A DNA stretch of 64,000 nt from Lacticaseibacillus pabuli (GCF_028736235.1 NZ_CP117884.1:620001-684000); one strand, 5' to 3'. Shown: positions 41,863-50,490, numbered from the stretch's first letter. Notes: a model not told the origin generated them from the letters alone. Program-made: numbers and translations.

Positions 41863-42090
41863 GCGAAAGTTCTCACAGACCTTCCGGAAGGGTCTTGCAA
41901 CGCATCGCCGCCGTGCGCGGCGTGCAGCGCGAAAGCCGCTAGCACGAGCGGCGGCGGTCGGCGTTAGCCGGCCGCCACAAGCCCCCGGTCTCTAATAGGG
42001 GGGCAAATATTAGAGACAAAATACACGTAAGTAGGACGAAAGTGCCGGTGGCAAGCCACTTTGCGTAAGCAGAAAGAAGGCTTTGCTGTC
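41863..42090. other. Probable origin of transfer (oriT) of the mobile element
   Basis: Dense hairpins upstream of the relaxase: AGACC/GGTCT around TTCCGGAAG (41878-41896), a GC-rich palindromic block (41903-41975), a stem GCCCCC/GGGGGGC (41981-42004) whose loop is GGTCTCTAATA, and an overlapping perfect 10-bp repeat GTCTCTAATA/TATTAGAGAC (41988-42017). A C-run, TCTAAYAG and G-run core is, from memory, the pattern at the nick site of the Tn916/ICESt family of MobT elements. Position right before mobT supports it. Confidence 0.65.
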
Positions 42091-42113
42091 AGGTCGCTTC
42101 GAAAGGAGCTAAC

Positions 42114-43385
42114 ATGCTGAAAGATTTGAACTTAGTCGGCGGGATGACGAATACCGACTGGCTAAACCAGTTTCATGATGAGATGCGCACGCACAAGATC
42201 ACTCAGGGCCAATTAGCGAAGACGGCTGATTACAGTCGATCGCATTTGAACCAGCTGCTGACGGGAAACAAGCCGATTAACCAACAAGCGCGGTTGCGAT
42301 TGACGTTGGCACTGCGGTCGTTGACCGGCCAGAACAACGTTGACGTCTGTATTGATTACTTGGGCGTTACCTTCAAGTCGCACGACTATGAAGAACTGGT
42401 GACCGAACTGTTCCAGATTAACCTGAATCACTTTAATCTCAAAGAAGGGGCGCGATACGGGTACGCGGCGACCTTCAAATGTGGTGAAATCGATGTGTTG
42501 CTGTCGCCGTATCAAGATGTGAATGCAGACGGTTATGATCCAAGCGAAGACAGTGGCACAATGATTGAACTGAAGGGCCAAGGCTGCCGCTATGTTGAAT
42601 CGTATTTGCGCCAGCAGAATCGCACCTGGTACGACTTCCTAGAGACGTGCATTGCGCTTGACGGTCATTTCACCCGCGTTGACCTCGCCATCAATGATCG
42701 CAATGGATTGCTTGACGTACCAACCTTGATTGAGAAGTGTGACCGTGATGAATTCACCTCACGTTTTCATGGTTTCCGAGATAATCGCACCAAGCAGTGG
42801 AAGGTATCGGGCAGAACCTTGTATCTGGGGTCGCCGCAAAGTGAAGTGTACTTCTGTATTTACGACAAGGCTTTTGAGCAACACCAGAAGCACCCTGAGA
42901 TTGCGATTGAAGATCAGCCGATACGGACACGCTTTGAAGTCCGGTTACGTCGCAAACGCGCCGCTGCTGCAATTAAGAATCTGTTGGCAGAGCGTGATCC
43001 TGAGAAAGTGGTTTTCGGCATTATCAACCGTTACCTGCGTTTCTTGACGCCGAGCCACAAAGCGAAGAGTCAGTGGGCGACAGATCCGCGCTGGGATGCG
43101 TTTATCGGTAATAATCGCGACAAGCTGCGACTCTCAACTGACCCTGAACCATTGAGTTATGCGCACATTACCCGCTGGCTGAGGAAACAGGTCGCGCCGT
43201 CGCTGAAGATGTTGCAGCTGATTGATCAATACAATGGCACCACCGAGCTGAAGGCGATTATTGACGGCGGCAAACTGACGCAACGCCACTGGGACTTGAT
43301 TCACCACTATCAGCACCACCGTAATGGCGTTTTGACGGATGCAGAACTGAGTGAGACATCAAAAAAGAGCGACTATGCCGACTAA
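42114..43385 (+). CDS. MobT-type relaxase / replication initiation factor
   Basis: A 423-residue protein of the Rep_trans family (Tn916 Orf20-like). ATG 42114 follows AAAGGAG. An N-terminal helix-turn-helix ('KITQGQLAKTADYSRSHLNQ', about 32-51) precedes the rolling-circle-type domain: 'DVCIDYLGVTFKSHDYEELV', 'ALDGHFTRVDLAINDRNG' (about 182-200) and 'SEVYFCIYDKAFEQ' (tyrosine candidates, about 245), then 'RTRFEVRLRRKRAA'. It would nick oriT and lead a single strand into a helper's conjugation pore, or replicate the excised circle. A 68-residue DUF3173 gene and the integrase follow. Confidence 0.85.
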   Translation: MLKDLNLVGGMTNTDWLNQFHDEMRTHKITQGQLAKTADYSRSHLNQLLTGNKPINQQARLRLTLALRSLTGQNNVDVCIDYLGVTFKSHDYEELVTELFQINLNHFNLKEGARYGYAATFKCGEIDVLLSPYQDVNADGYDPSEDSGTMIELKGQGCRYVESYLRQQNRTWYDFLETCIALDGHFTRVDLAINDRNGLLDVPTLIEKCDRDEFTSRFHGFRDNRTKQWKVSGRTLYLGSPQSEVYFCIYDKAFEQHQKHPEIAIEDQPIRTRFEVRLRRKRAAAAIKNLLAERDPEKVVFGIINRYLRFLTPSHKAKSQWATDPRWDAFIGNNRDKLRLSTDPEPLSYAHITRWLRKQVAPSLKMLQLIDQYNGTTELKAIIDGGKLTQRHWDLIHHYQHHRNGVLTDAELSETSKKSDYAD

Positions 43386-43471
43386 AGCAAGTAGTCACCC
43401 TTCACAGATAAGATTTGGGTCCTATCTGGTTTGATTATCTCACTTCAATCAATGAGAAGGAAGTGACGTAA

Positions 43472-43678
43472 TTGGATAAGAGTTTTGTCTGCTATCAAGA
43501 TCTGATGGCATTAGGTTTTAAGCAGCACACCGCGCGCAATATTATTAGACAAGCGAAGCAAAGGATGGTACAAAAGGGTTATCCCTTGTATCTCAACCGA
43601 AACTTAGGGCGCGTGCCGCGTTCTGTCGTTGAGTCCATTCTCGGGTCACCGATGAATGGAGCTGTTGAGAATGAGTAA
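43472..43678 (+). CDS. DUF3173 excisionase-like protein
   Basis: A 68-residue basic protein starting with TTG 43472 behind GAAGGAAG. 'LMALGFKQHTARNIIRQAKQ' forms a helix-turn-helix. DUF3173 proteins are nearly always found directly before the integrase of Tn916-like elements and ICEs, where they are thought to direct excision. Its end overlaps the integrase start by 8 bases. Confidence 0.85.
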   Translation: MDKSFVCYQDLMALGFKQHTARNIIRQAKQRMVQKGYPLYLNRNLGRVPRSVVESILGSPMNGAVENE

Positions 43679-44945
43679 AACCAAATATCCAGGCGTATTC
43701 ATAGACGCCAAAGGTAACTTCTACTATGAAACCGAGTTGGGCACCGATAAGATGAGTGGCAAGCGCGTCCGCAAGAAAGGGCGGAAGGACAGTCAAGGAA
43801 TGCCATTCAACACTGCGTTTGCTGCGAACAAGGAACTTACGCGGGTGAAGCGTGAATATCATGAGGCGCATGGGTTTACGAACTTCCGCATGACCTACCG
43901 CCAATTCATGAAGGATGCGTATATTCCAGCCTACAAAACCGACGTGGAGGAAAGCACCTTCGCTGTCCGCAACCGCAGCTTTGATATCTGTATCGCCCGC
44001 TTTGGCGACCAGCTGCTGCGTGACATTGACATCACCGACGTGCAGAACTTCCGCACGTGGCTGCTCACGGATGAGAAACACGGTGGTGCCGGCTACTCGC
44101 AAGGCTATGCTGGATTGGTGTTCGGCTGTTTCCGCAAGTCCCTTGATCACGCGGTGCAGATGCAGTATCTGTCCAGCAATGTGTCGAAGCGAGTTAAGGC
44201 GATCCCCAAGGCCAAAAGCAGCGTGCCGTTCTGGACGAAAGCCGAGTTTGAACAAGTTATTGCTCAAATCTGCATTGATGACATCTACGGGCACCTGAAC
44301 TTCGTGATGTTGTGGCTGTACTTCCTGACTGGCGTGCGGGTCAACGAAGGCACGGCGCTGTGGTGGCGGGATGTTGATCTCGCCAAGAAGCAGCTACACG
44401 TTGACCACATGCTGGTGATGAAGAACCGGCATGACTGGGAACGCCACGACTACACGAAGACAGACAGCGGCAAGCGGATCTTGACGCTCGACGATGACAC
44501 CGTGGCAATTCTACGGCGCTGGCGTGAGGTGCAGAAGAGTTTCGGTCTGGGTGGGGTAGATGACTTCATCATGACCTATGACGGCTTGCCGATGACCAAG
44601 TCCACGATTTCGCGAATTATTCACCGCTACGCCAAGTTGGCGCAGGTACACCCAGTCGAAGGCAAGGGGCTGCGCCACAGTCACGCGTCGTATCTCATCA
44701 ATGAGTTCAACGTCTCAGTGCTGGTGTTGTCTAAGCGCTTAGGCCACTCGTCTCCGGAGATCACGCTGAAGCACTACTCGCACTTATGGGGCGGGCTGGA
44801 TGCGGACATCGCCGAACAGATTGCGGGTAACATCACGATCAAGACGGCGGGTCAGAATCAGGTGCGGTTCGTTGGGAATCAGGCGGTGAAGTACGATCAA
44901 TTAAGCCCCGCCAAACTCCCCGCCAAAACGGTGACTGAGGCATAA
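43671..44945 (+). CDS. int: Tyrosine recombinase (integrase) of the guaA element
   Basis: A 424-residue site-specific recombinase. ATG 43671 is chosen over 43656 because GGAG (43657-43660) then serves as ribosome binding site. An AP2-like arm-binding domain ('YPGVFIDAKGNFYYETELGT') is followed by a SAM-like core-binding domain (about 70-170) and the catalytic domain: Arg in 'FLTGVRVNEGTALWW' (about 223), Lys in 'YTKTDSGKRILTL', His-x-x-x box in 'KGLRHSHASYLINE' (about 333-336), 'RLGHSSPEITLKHYSHLWGG' with His about 359 and nucleophile Tyr about 369. Its last codons contain the tandem CCCCGCCAA motifs also found next to attL. The right attachment core lies 44 bases after its stop. Confidence 0.93.
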   Translation: MSKTKYPGVFIDAKGNFYYETELGTDKMSGKRVRKKGRKDSQGMPFNTAFAANKELTRVKREYHEAHGFTNFRMTYRQFMKDAYIPAYKTDVEESTFAVRNRSFDICIARFGDQLLRDIDITDVQNFRTWLLTDEKHGGAGYSQGYAGLVFGCFRKSLDHAVQMQYLSSNVSKRVKAIPKAKSSVPFWTKAEFEQVIAQICIDDIYGHLNFVMLWLYFLTGVRVNEGTALWWRDVDLAKKQLHVDHMLVMKNRHDWERHDYTKTDSGKRILTLDDDTVAILRRWREVQKSFGLGGVDDFIMTYDGLPMTKSTISRIIHRYAKLAQVHPVEGKGLRHSHASYLINEFNVSVLVLSKRLGHSSPEITLKHYSHLWGGLDADIAEQIAGNITIKTAGQNQVRFVGNQAVKYDQLSPAKLPAKTVTEA

Positions 44946-44988
44946 AAAGCCTGGTATGACGCGGGTTAGCGCCGCCGAAGATACGCTT

Positions 44989-45000
44989 GAATGGGAATAA
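44989..45000. other. Right attachment site (attR core)
   Basis: GAATGGGAATAA, identical to the end of guaA at 21798-21809, followed by CATGTAAAC similar to the attL flank. Confidence 0.85.
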
Positions 45001-45017
45001 CATGTAAACAACAAAAT

Positions 45018-45067
45018 AAAGCAGGATTGGACTTACCGCCACATCGGCGGGTTCAATTCTGCTTTTT
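45018..45067 (+). terminator. Original guaA terminator, displaced by the mobile element
   Basis: GCAGGATTGGAC pairs with GTTCAATTCTGC (two G-U) enclosing a small CCGCC/GGCGG hairpin, then six T. It lies just outside attR, where the end of an uninterrupted guaA would be. Confidence 0.8.
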
Positions 45068-45197
45068 TGAATATGTTGATTTGATTGAATGCTAATTTGA
45101 AAAATAGACATGTGCCCTCAGTGCATTGAAGTTTATTCATAATACTGACAATAGAATGGTAAACTTTATTCTTGAAAGGTAACAACGGGAGGACACG

Positions 45198-45650
45198 ATG
45201 ACTGCACAACAAGAATTCATGACGAGCCTTGATGGCTTGCTAAGTAAGCTCAAGTTTCTCAGCCAAGCTCAGATGACAGCCGCTTTGAGTGACTTCAAAC
45301 CTGCAGAGGTGCATACATTGGCGTTTATTGGCAGTCACGACGGCGTTAACGTGACGGCAATTGCTACGGCACGCCTGGAAACGCGTAGTGCCGCCAGCAA
45401 AATGACGCGTCGTTTGGCAGCACGGGGATTGATTTCAAGGTATAAAAAATCCGACAATAAAAAAGAGGTTTACTTTAAATTGACACCACCTGGCCAGGCA
45501 GTTTTTGATGTTCATGCTGCACTGGATCGAAAGTTTGCGGAACGTGATGCCAGTGTATTTGCACAGACATCGCCTGACGAAATGGCGACTGTGTTGGCAT
45601 TTTTGCAACGGTACAATCGGTATCTTGATGATGAAATCAGCAAGCGCTAA
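45198..45650 (+). CDS. MarR-family transcriptional regulator
   Basis: A 150-residue winged-helix protein. ATG 45198 follows GGGAGGA. The recognition region is 'NVTAIATARLETRSAASKMTRRLAARGLIS' (split: NVTAIATARLETRSAASKMT, then RRLAARGLIS), with the wing 'KKSDNKKEVYFKLTPPGQ'. A palindromic operator overlaps the promoter of the acetyltransferase gene 100 bases downstream, so it probably represses that gene. The ligand is unknown. It is the first gene right of the guaA insertion site. Confidence 0.85.
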   Translation: MTAQQEFMTSLDGLLSKLKFLSQAQMTAALSDFKPAEVHTLAFIGSHDGVNVTAIATARLETRSAASKMTRRLAARGLISRYKKSDNKKEVYFKLTPPGQAVFDVHAALDRKFAERDASVFAQTSPDEMATVLAFLQRYNRYLDDEISKR

Positions 45651-45681
45651 ACTGCTAGTTGTTTTTTTACACACGTTTTTG

Positions 45682-45710
45682 TTGACATGGACTCAAAACG
45701 AGTCCATATT
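45682..45710 (+). promoter_or_regulatory. Promoter with MarR-type operator before the acetyltransferase gene
   Basis: TTGACA (45682-45687), 17-base spacer, CATATT (45705-45710). The perfect inverted repeat ATGGACTC-AAAAC-GAGTCCAT (45687-45707) fills the spacer. A partial second copy (GTTGACGTGGAACC) starts at 45711. Confidence 0.75.
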
Positions 45711-45752
45711 GTTGACGTGGAACCAAAATACAACAAATAAGAGGATTTATCT

Positions 45753-46277
45753 ATGTCTGATTTTAATGAATTAATGCAACAAAACTGCTTTGCGGACTCC
45801 CCGGAGACGCGTCGCGCAGCTGCTGAACAACTCGAACATGATTACAGCTGTGAGGTCCATTGCAACGACATGGATCACAGCGTTCAGTTTGCTCACCATG
45901 GCCATGGGTGTATCATCGCCGCGGCAAAATTGAGTGCTGGCGTGGTGATTTACCAAAATGTCACAATTGGTTCTAACATGAAGTTCAACCTTCGTTCGAA
46001 CCAGTGGGAGCAAGTCGGTGACCCGGTCATCGGTAAAAAGGTTGTCATCGCAGACGGTGCGAAGGTATTAGGCCCGATTATCGTTGGCGACGGAGCGTTG
46101 ATTGCTGCCGGGGCAATCATTACCCGTGACGTGCCGGCGCACATGCTGGCATATGGGGTCAATCAGATTCGGCCGCTTCCTGATGATTACGACCTGGTGT
46201 ACCACATGCCAATGCCGAGTCACGCCGAAATCGAATCAGCCAGCAAAGCACTGATTAAGCGTTACGAAGACGCATAA
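45753..46277 (+). CDS. Left-handed beta-helix acyltransferase, serine acetyltransferase-like
   Basis: A 174-residue protein with hexapeptide repeats ('VVIYQNVTIGSNMKF', 'VIGKKVVIADGAKVLGPIIV', 'GDGALIAAGAIITRDVPAHM'), folding as a left-handed beta-helix trimer. The short N-terminal part and 'HHGHGCIIAAAKLSAGVVIY' recall serine O-acetyltransferases (CysE), though the usual N-terminal helical domain is missing, as in short CysE-like proteins. Serine, a sugar or an antibiotic could be the acceptor. It is probably repressed by the MarR protein encoded just upstream. Confidence 0.7.
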   Translation: MSDFNELMQQNCFADSPETRRAAAEQLEHDYSCEVHCNDMDHSVQFAHHGHGCIIAAAKLSAGVVIYQNVTIGSNMKFNLRSNQWEQVGDPVIGKKVVIADGAKVLGPIIVGDGALIAAGAIITRDVPAHMLAYGVNQIRPLPDDYDLVYHMPMPSHAEIESASKALIKRYEDA

Positions 46278-46282
46278 CTGAC

Positions 46283-46343
46283 AAATTGCCGCTGGGCTCG
46301 CTAGTAATCTATGCGATTACTAGCGAGCCCAGCGGCAATTTTT
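46283..46343. terminator. Very long perfect terminator hairpin
   Basis: A 27-bp perfect stem (46283-46309 with 46315-46341; AAATTGCCGCTGGGCTCGCT against its complement) with a 5-base loop and T-run on the plus strand, A-run before it. Confidence 0.9.
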
Positions 46344-46487
46344 AGTTAGACAGTGGCATAGGCCTCCACCGGTCTGCACAATCGTCTGTGGTTCTTGAGG
46401 TACATTGGCTACGAGCCATGATTCTTCATATGTAAGGAGAATCATAAAAGACAGGCTTGAACGAAAGACTTTGACTGTGAAACGAAT

Positions 46488-47333
46488 TTACACGCTTGGT
46501 CGTGTCCCATCCAGGATGCGCTGTGCCCGAGCATTAAGCTCACCCTCGTATCCAGAGTCAGTGAGAATGTAGAAGGTGTCATTTTCAATGGCGTCAAACA
46601 CAGGCTTGACGACACTCGCAATGGTGTGGCCAGTTTCGATGCACTTTTTCATCCACTTTTCGCCATCCTTATAAGTATTGCTTTGGTAGTAAGGGTTATC
46701 TGGATCCTGGAATCGTTCTGGGCGATGGTTCTGAGAGTGATACAGGTCAGTTTGCACGAAACCGGGGGTGAAGACGGACATGCCGACGTTATCGATTCCA
46801 GCAGTCTCCAAATCAAGCGCGGTACTTTCACTCAGACCAACGGCGGCAAATTTGCTGGTGTGATAGGCTGGCATGCCGGGGATGGTCAGCAGTCCTGCCA
46901 TTGATGCCACGTTTAAAATATGGGCCGGGGTGCCTTGCTTTTGCATGATTGGAATGACGTCATGCATGGTATAAACCTGCGACATGACGTTGGCGTCGAG
47001 TATCCATTGCATATCGTGGGGTGGGAGTTCCCAAACGTTGCCTTCAATGACAATTCCCGCGTCGTTAATCAATAGATCAATCTGACCAAACTTTGTCATC
47101 GCCGTTTTAACCGCGTCATCGACCACGTTCTGCAGGGAGACGTCGCCCGTAATGGCAAGGACTTCAGCGCCGGTGTTGCTTAGTGATTCAGCGACTTCCT
47201 TCAAGCGTTTGCCATCAATATCCACAAGCGCTAGATTCATGCCACGATGTGATGCCTCCGTAGCGAATGCCTTGCCGAAACCACTCGCGGCTCCAGTAAT
47301 GAACGCTGTCTTGCCCTTAAATTTTTTCAACAT
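46488..47333 (-). CDS. Short-chain dehydrogenase/reductase
   Basis: A 281-residue SDR of the classical type. ATG 47333 follows AGAGGAG. NAD(P)-binding motif 'TAFITGAASGFGKAFATEA' (about 9-27), 'LINDAGIVIEGNVWELPP' (NDAG in place of NNAG, about 87-104), catalytic Ser in 'HILNVASMAGLLTIPGMPAY' and Tyr-x-x-x-Lys in 'AYHTSKFAAVG' (about 158-168). The C-terminus is extended compared with minimal SDRs. It is 15 bases downstream of a MarR gene on the same strand and probably under its control. The substrate is unknown. Confidence 0.88.
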   Translation of the reverse strand: MLKKFKGKTAFITGAASGFGKAFATEASHRGMNLALVDIDGKRLKEVAESLSNTGAEVLAITGDVSLQNVVDDAVKTAMTKFGQIDLLINDAGIVIEGNVWELPPHDMQWILDANVMSQVYTMHDVIPIMQKQGTPAHILNVASMAGLLTIPGMPAYHTSKFAAVGLSESTALDLETAGIDNVGMSVFTPGFVQTDLYHSQNHRPERFQDPDNPYYQSNTYKDGEKWMKKCIETGHTIASVVKPVFDAIENDTFYILTDSGYEGELNARAQRILDGTRPSV

Positions 47334-47348
47334 TATGTTGTTCTCCTC

Positions 47349-47792
47349 TTAATCCTGTTTCCGTTTGTCCAATTCTGCTCGCAAACGGACGTTATCTTCC
47401 GTCAACATTTCCGTCGTTTTATCTTTGTCAGCGCCTAAGACATCAATGCTCATTTTGCCAAACTCGTGGAGGCACTGGTTTGCCAACACCAGAAAGTTGG
47501 CGCTGTCTGGCGTTAAATCAATTTCAGTGGCACGGCCGGCTGCAGACAGGCTGACAAGGTTTCGCTTCTCTAGAACCCGAATCATTCGCGAGATGGAGGA
47601 ACGGTCATAGCCCAACTCGTCTTTGATTTCGCTGATGGACATGGGATGCTTGTCTTCAAGTGCCATCATGATGTATGAATACGCCGGTTTCATGCCAGTT
47701 GGGGCAAAAATCTGGTCGGCCAGCATCTCAACAGTGCGCATGTAGCGGGCGCCGGTGAAGTAAGCACAAGTGTGGTAAAAATTATGAGCCAT
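47349..47792 (-). CDS. MarR-family transcriptional regulator of the SDR operon
   Basis: A 147-residue winged-helix regulator. ATG 47792 follows AAGGAAGG; homology begins there ('MAHNFYHTCAYFTGARYMR'). Recognition helix 'MSISEIKDELGYDRSSISRMIRVLEKRNL' region (SISEIKDELGYDRSSISRM), wing shortened 'LSAAGRATEIDLTPDS'. A TTGCAT (47851-47856) and TAGTGT (47828-47833) with 17-base spacing on the minus strand form its promoter. It forms an operon with the SDR gene. Confidence 0.82.
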   Translation of the reverse strand: MAHNFYHTCAYFTGARYMRTVEMLADQIFAPTGMKPAYSYIMMALEDKHPMSISEIKDELGYDRSSISRMIRVLEKRNLVSLSAAGRATEIDLTPDSANFLVLANQCLHEFGKMSIDVLGADKDKTTEMLTEDNVRLRAELDKRKQD

Positions 47793-48239
47793 AGTGAAGG
47801 ACCTTCCTTCCTTTCTTTCGTGTACATACACTATACCGTGGGCAGAAAATATGCAAGAATTATTTATTTGAGAATCTGACGTGGCACAAATGATTTTGTA
47901 CATTCAGGAGCAACGCTGGTTTTGAACTGGACAACAGCATGAGGGGTGAAGATATGTCTTGATAAGTTTGATTATAATATATATCGCTTAACAATAACTT
48001 ACTACTAATGGTTACACACAGTGCTATTTGTACATACTTATCGATATAGTAAATTAATATTATAAATGTTGATGAAATTCAGATGTAATCAGGTGGTAGT
48101 CTTTATATGATTAGTATTTATTTATGATTTGGTAAGGTTTGGGGGTTGATGGTGTTTAATTGCGTCGAGTTATTGGGCTCATTCTTGATAATTAGGCTAC
48201 GCAATCCCACGCCATCAATACGCAAAGGAGGAGTACGTA
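47793..48239. other. AT-rich intergenic stretch before the surface protein gene
   Basis: Holds the MarR promoter at its left end. The remainder is AT-rich with a TATAAT at 47973-47978 lacking a good -35; the surface protein ribosome binding site AAAGGAGGA is at 48224-48232. No gene seen. Confidence 0.5.
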
Positions 48240-50303
48240 ATGTCTACATTAGTTAAGAACAAACATGAGCGGCGGTTACGTGCAGAAGCAACACGTAAGA
48301 GTCATTACCGTATGTATAAGTCCGGGAAAAATTGGGTTGTTGCGGGTATTGCTGTATTAACATTCGGGGCACTGTCACTTTCGACGAGCCATCCGACATT
48401 TGCAGCGGAGGATACATCTTCAACTGAACAACTAAGTAATCAAAACAGTGGAGATTCGAGCACCGAAAAAGATGCTACGAAGAGTACTCAGGATGGTGGG
48501 TCGAATCAGTCGCAAGCGGCAGATTCAAATACATCTGCAAAGGTCGAGCACCCTGGCCAGTCTGTAGATAAGTCAGATTCAGCTAATACTAAGTTAGATG
48601 ATACAGAGAAAACTCAGAAGACATCATCCGATGGTATCTCCGCCTCAACAGAAAAACCTGTGCAAAATGAGACTAAGGAATCTCTGACTGCAAAATCTGA
48701 AGCGGCAACCAATGATAGTACACCAGTTGAACAGACAGGTGCTAACAAAGTACAAAAGAAAGTTCAAGTTGATTCAACTAGTCAGCCAGCATCACAGACA
48801 GTCAGTGATAGTGAAAGGGTATATCCCCTTTCAGTGTCATTTGATAGTTACCAAATCGATGACAGCAGTCAAGAGTACGAGATTTATTTGCAGACAAGCG
48901 GTGCCAACACTGTTTATCATAACGTGCAGCTTACAGTACCTTTATTCAATAATACGAGACTCAAGAACCGGGCTAGCGCGCTGACCGTTAACGGGGTTAT
49001 TCCAACATACAACGCAACTGATAGCACATTGGATTATGACTTTGGAACTCTGAATTCGGGATTATCAGCCAGCCTGATTTTTCAAACGGAAACGATTCCT
49101 AGTCAAACTGCCGCTTCAATTGGCCTAGGCAAGTTTAAGTCTGACGAATCGTCGTTTGATATTTCTGGACATTTTTCTGAAAATCATCCAGATGATACTA
49201 AGAACACGGTTAATGCGTCCGAAGACGCTTCAGAACAAATTACACTAATAAATCAACAGTCCATTGTGACTGAGACGATTGACACTGGGAAAACAAATGC
49301 TGAAGGTACGCCTATAATTGCACCAGGTGGCGAGGGAACTGTAGACATTGCGGTTACATTTCCAAAAACAAATACGTATACCGAAGAGACAATCACTTTA
49401 GGGGATTTCTTGCCACAATCAATTTCAGGTGACCTTTTCACGGGTCAACCTCTTGAAAATGATTTTCCGCTCTACATGACGGGCCCAATTAAAGTTGATC
49501 CAGCATTGGAGGGGCTTTCGGCTTTATATGGTTTTCCTACGCCAGACGGATCAGGATGGGGCAATCGTTATCAGGGAGATACGCAGTTTGCCAATGCAGT
49601 ACCGAGTTGGAAGAAGGTTATTTGGTTCGTGTTCGGGGGTAATAGGAATTTGCCAGCAGGTACGTACCATATTTCGTTTAAGGTTAGGGCCAGCGACACT
49701 GCACAGTACAATGCAGCACATCCACAATATACAAACAACTATATTATGGACCAGATGGCGGTACTCGGAGACGCAATTGGACCGTCCGCTAAAGTGGAAT
49801 TAGGACCGGTTGAAACGACGAAACCTAACAGCAATAATTCTGGAAATACTGTGGTAGATAATGGCAACGTTGGTGGCGACACGAATCCAATCACTGACAC
49901 TACAGGTCATAACGGGGTACCTGCTGATACTGGTACATCAACTTCAAACGAGCCAAGTGATTTGCCTTCAACGCTTGGTACTTCAAAGCCCAACCAGACG
50001 AACGACACCCGTGATAGCTCGAAGACTTTGCCTTCAACCTTTAGCAAATCGAGTCACCATGGCGCACCAAAACTTCATGGTTCAAAGTTGTTTGTGGCAA
50101 CTGGAAACAAAGCAAATAATGTACGAGGCAAATTTGTTGTTGCAAGCAACCGTTCTGAGCTACTGCATCAGGTGAGCTCCCACTCACAAAGTAATTTGCC
50201 TCAGACCGGGAACCGGGCAAATAATGTTTTGAGCATCATTGGTCTTGCACTTGTTGGGGCCGTAGCTACACTTGGACTGGTTGATTATCGTCGTAAAAAC
50301 TAG
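48240..50303 (+). CDS. LPxTG-anchored surface protein with KxYKxGKxW signal peptide
   Basis: A 687-residue secreted protein. Signal: basic N-terminus, 'YRMYKSGKNWVVAGIAVLTF' (about 23-42), cleavage probably after 'TFAA' (about 56). A Ser/Thr/Asp/Gln-rich disordered region (57-190) follows, then a folded ~320-residue beta-rich domain (about 195-515), a Pro/Asn/Thr linker, and the sorting signal 'LPQTG' (about 654) with membrane helix and 'DYRRKN' tail. About 36 residues before the LPQTG a degenerate copy, 'ATGNKANNV', mirrors 'QTGNRANNV'. Sortase A would link it to peptidoglycan. The binding target of the folded domain is unknown; adhesion is a reasonable guess. It is AT-richer than the flanking genes. 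Confidence 0.88.
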   Translation: MSTLVKNKHERRLRAEATRKSHYRMYKSGKNWVVAGIAVLTFGALSLSTSHPTFAAEDTSSTEQLSNQNSGDSSTEKDATKSTQDGGSNQSQAADSNTSAKVEHPGQSVDKSDSANTKLDDTEKTQKTSSDGISASTEKPVQNETKESLTAKSEAATNDSTPVEQTGANKVQKKVQVDSTSQPASQTVSDSERVYPLSVSFDSYQIDDSSQEYEIYLQTSGANTVYHNVQLTVPLFNNTRLKNRASALTVNGVIPTYNATDSTLDYDFGTLNSGLSASLIFQTETIPSQTAASIGLGKFKSDESSFDISGHFSENHPDDTKNTVNASEDASEQITLINQQSIVTETIDTGKTNAEGTPIIAPGGEGTVDIAVTFPKTNTYTEETITLGDFLPQSISGDLFTGQPLENDFPLYMTGPIKVDPALEGLSALYGFPTPDGSGWGNRYQGDTQFANAVPSWKKVIWFVFGGNRNLPAGTYHISFKVRASDTAQYNAAHPQYTNNYIMDQMAVLGDAIGPSAKVELGPVETTKPNSNNSGNTVVDNGNVGGDTNPITDTTGHNGVPADTGTSTSNEPSDLPSTLGTSKPNQTNDTRDSSKTLPSTFSKSSHHGAPKLHGSKLFVATGNKANNVRGKFVVASNRSELLHQVSSHSQSNLPQTGNRANNVLSIIGLALVGAVATLGLVDYRRKN

Positions 50304-50327
50304 ATTTGACTGGTGAAAGAAATGACT

Positions 50328-50368
50328 GAAGAAGCAGCTTTGCACATTTATGTGAAACTGCTTCTTTT
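50328..50368 (+). terminator. Terminator of the surface protein gene
   Basis: GAAGAAGCAGCTTTGCAC pairs with GTGAAACTGCTTCTTTT (one bulge, one G-U) followed by the T-rich end. Confidence 0.75.
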
Positions 50369-50490
50369 GGTGTTTCCAAACTACTAACCACTTGCAATAC
50401 TTTGTTCTGTTGTCCGAACGTGATTGTCCCTTGCAAAGACACAGCCCAATGCCGCACAATTAGGTATAAGCAAATTTGCAGGAGGCCGCC

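Larger units (their letters stand above)
21798..45000. mobile_element. Integrative mobilizable element inserted at the 3' end of guaA
   Basis: The unit is bounded by a 12-bp direct repeat GAATGGGAATAA (21798-21809 and 44989-45000), the left copy being the end of guaA. The right end has the usual mobility block: oriT-like region, MobT relaxase, DUF3173 protein, tyrosine integrase. No conjugation (type IV secretion) genes or coupling protein are present, so it would need a helper element to move between cells, or the conjugation module has been lost. Cargo covers a restriction/defence-type pair, small stress proteins, a second ribonucleotide reductase operon, and three IS elements in different states of decay. 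Base composition of the cargo is more AT-rich than the flanking core genes. Confidence 0.88.
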
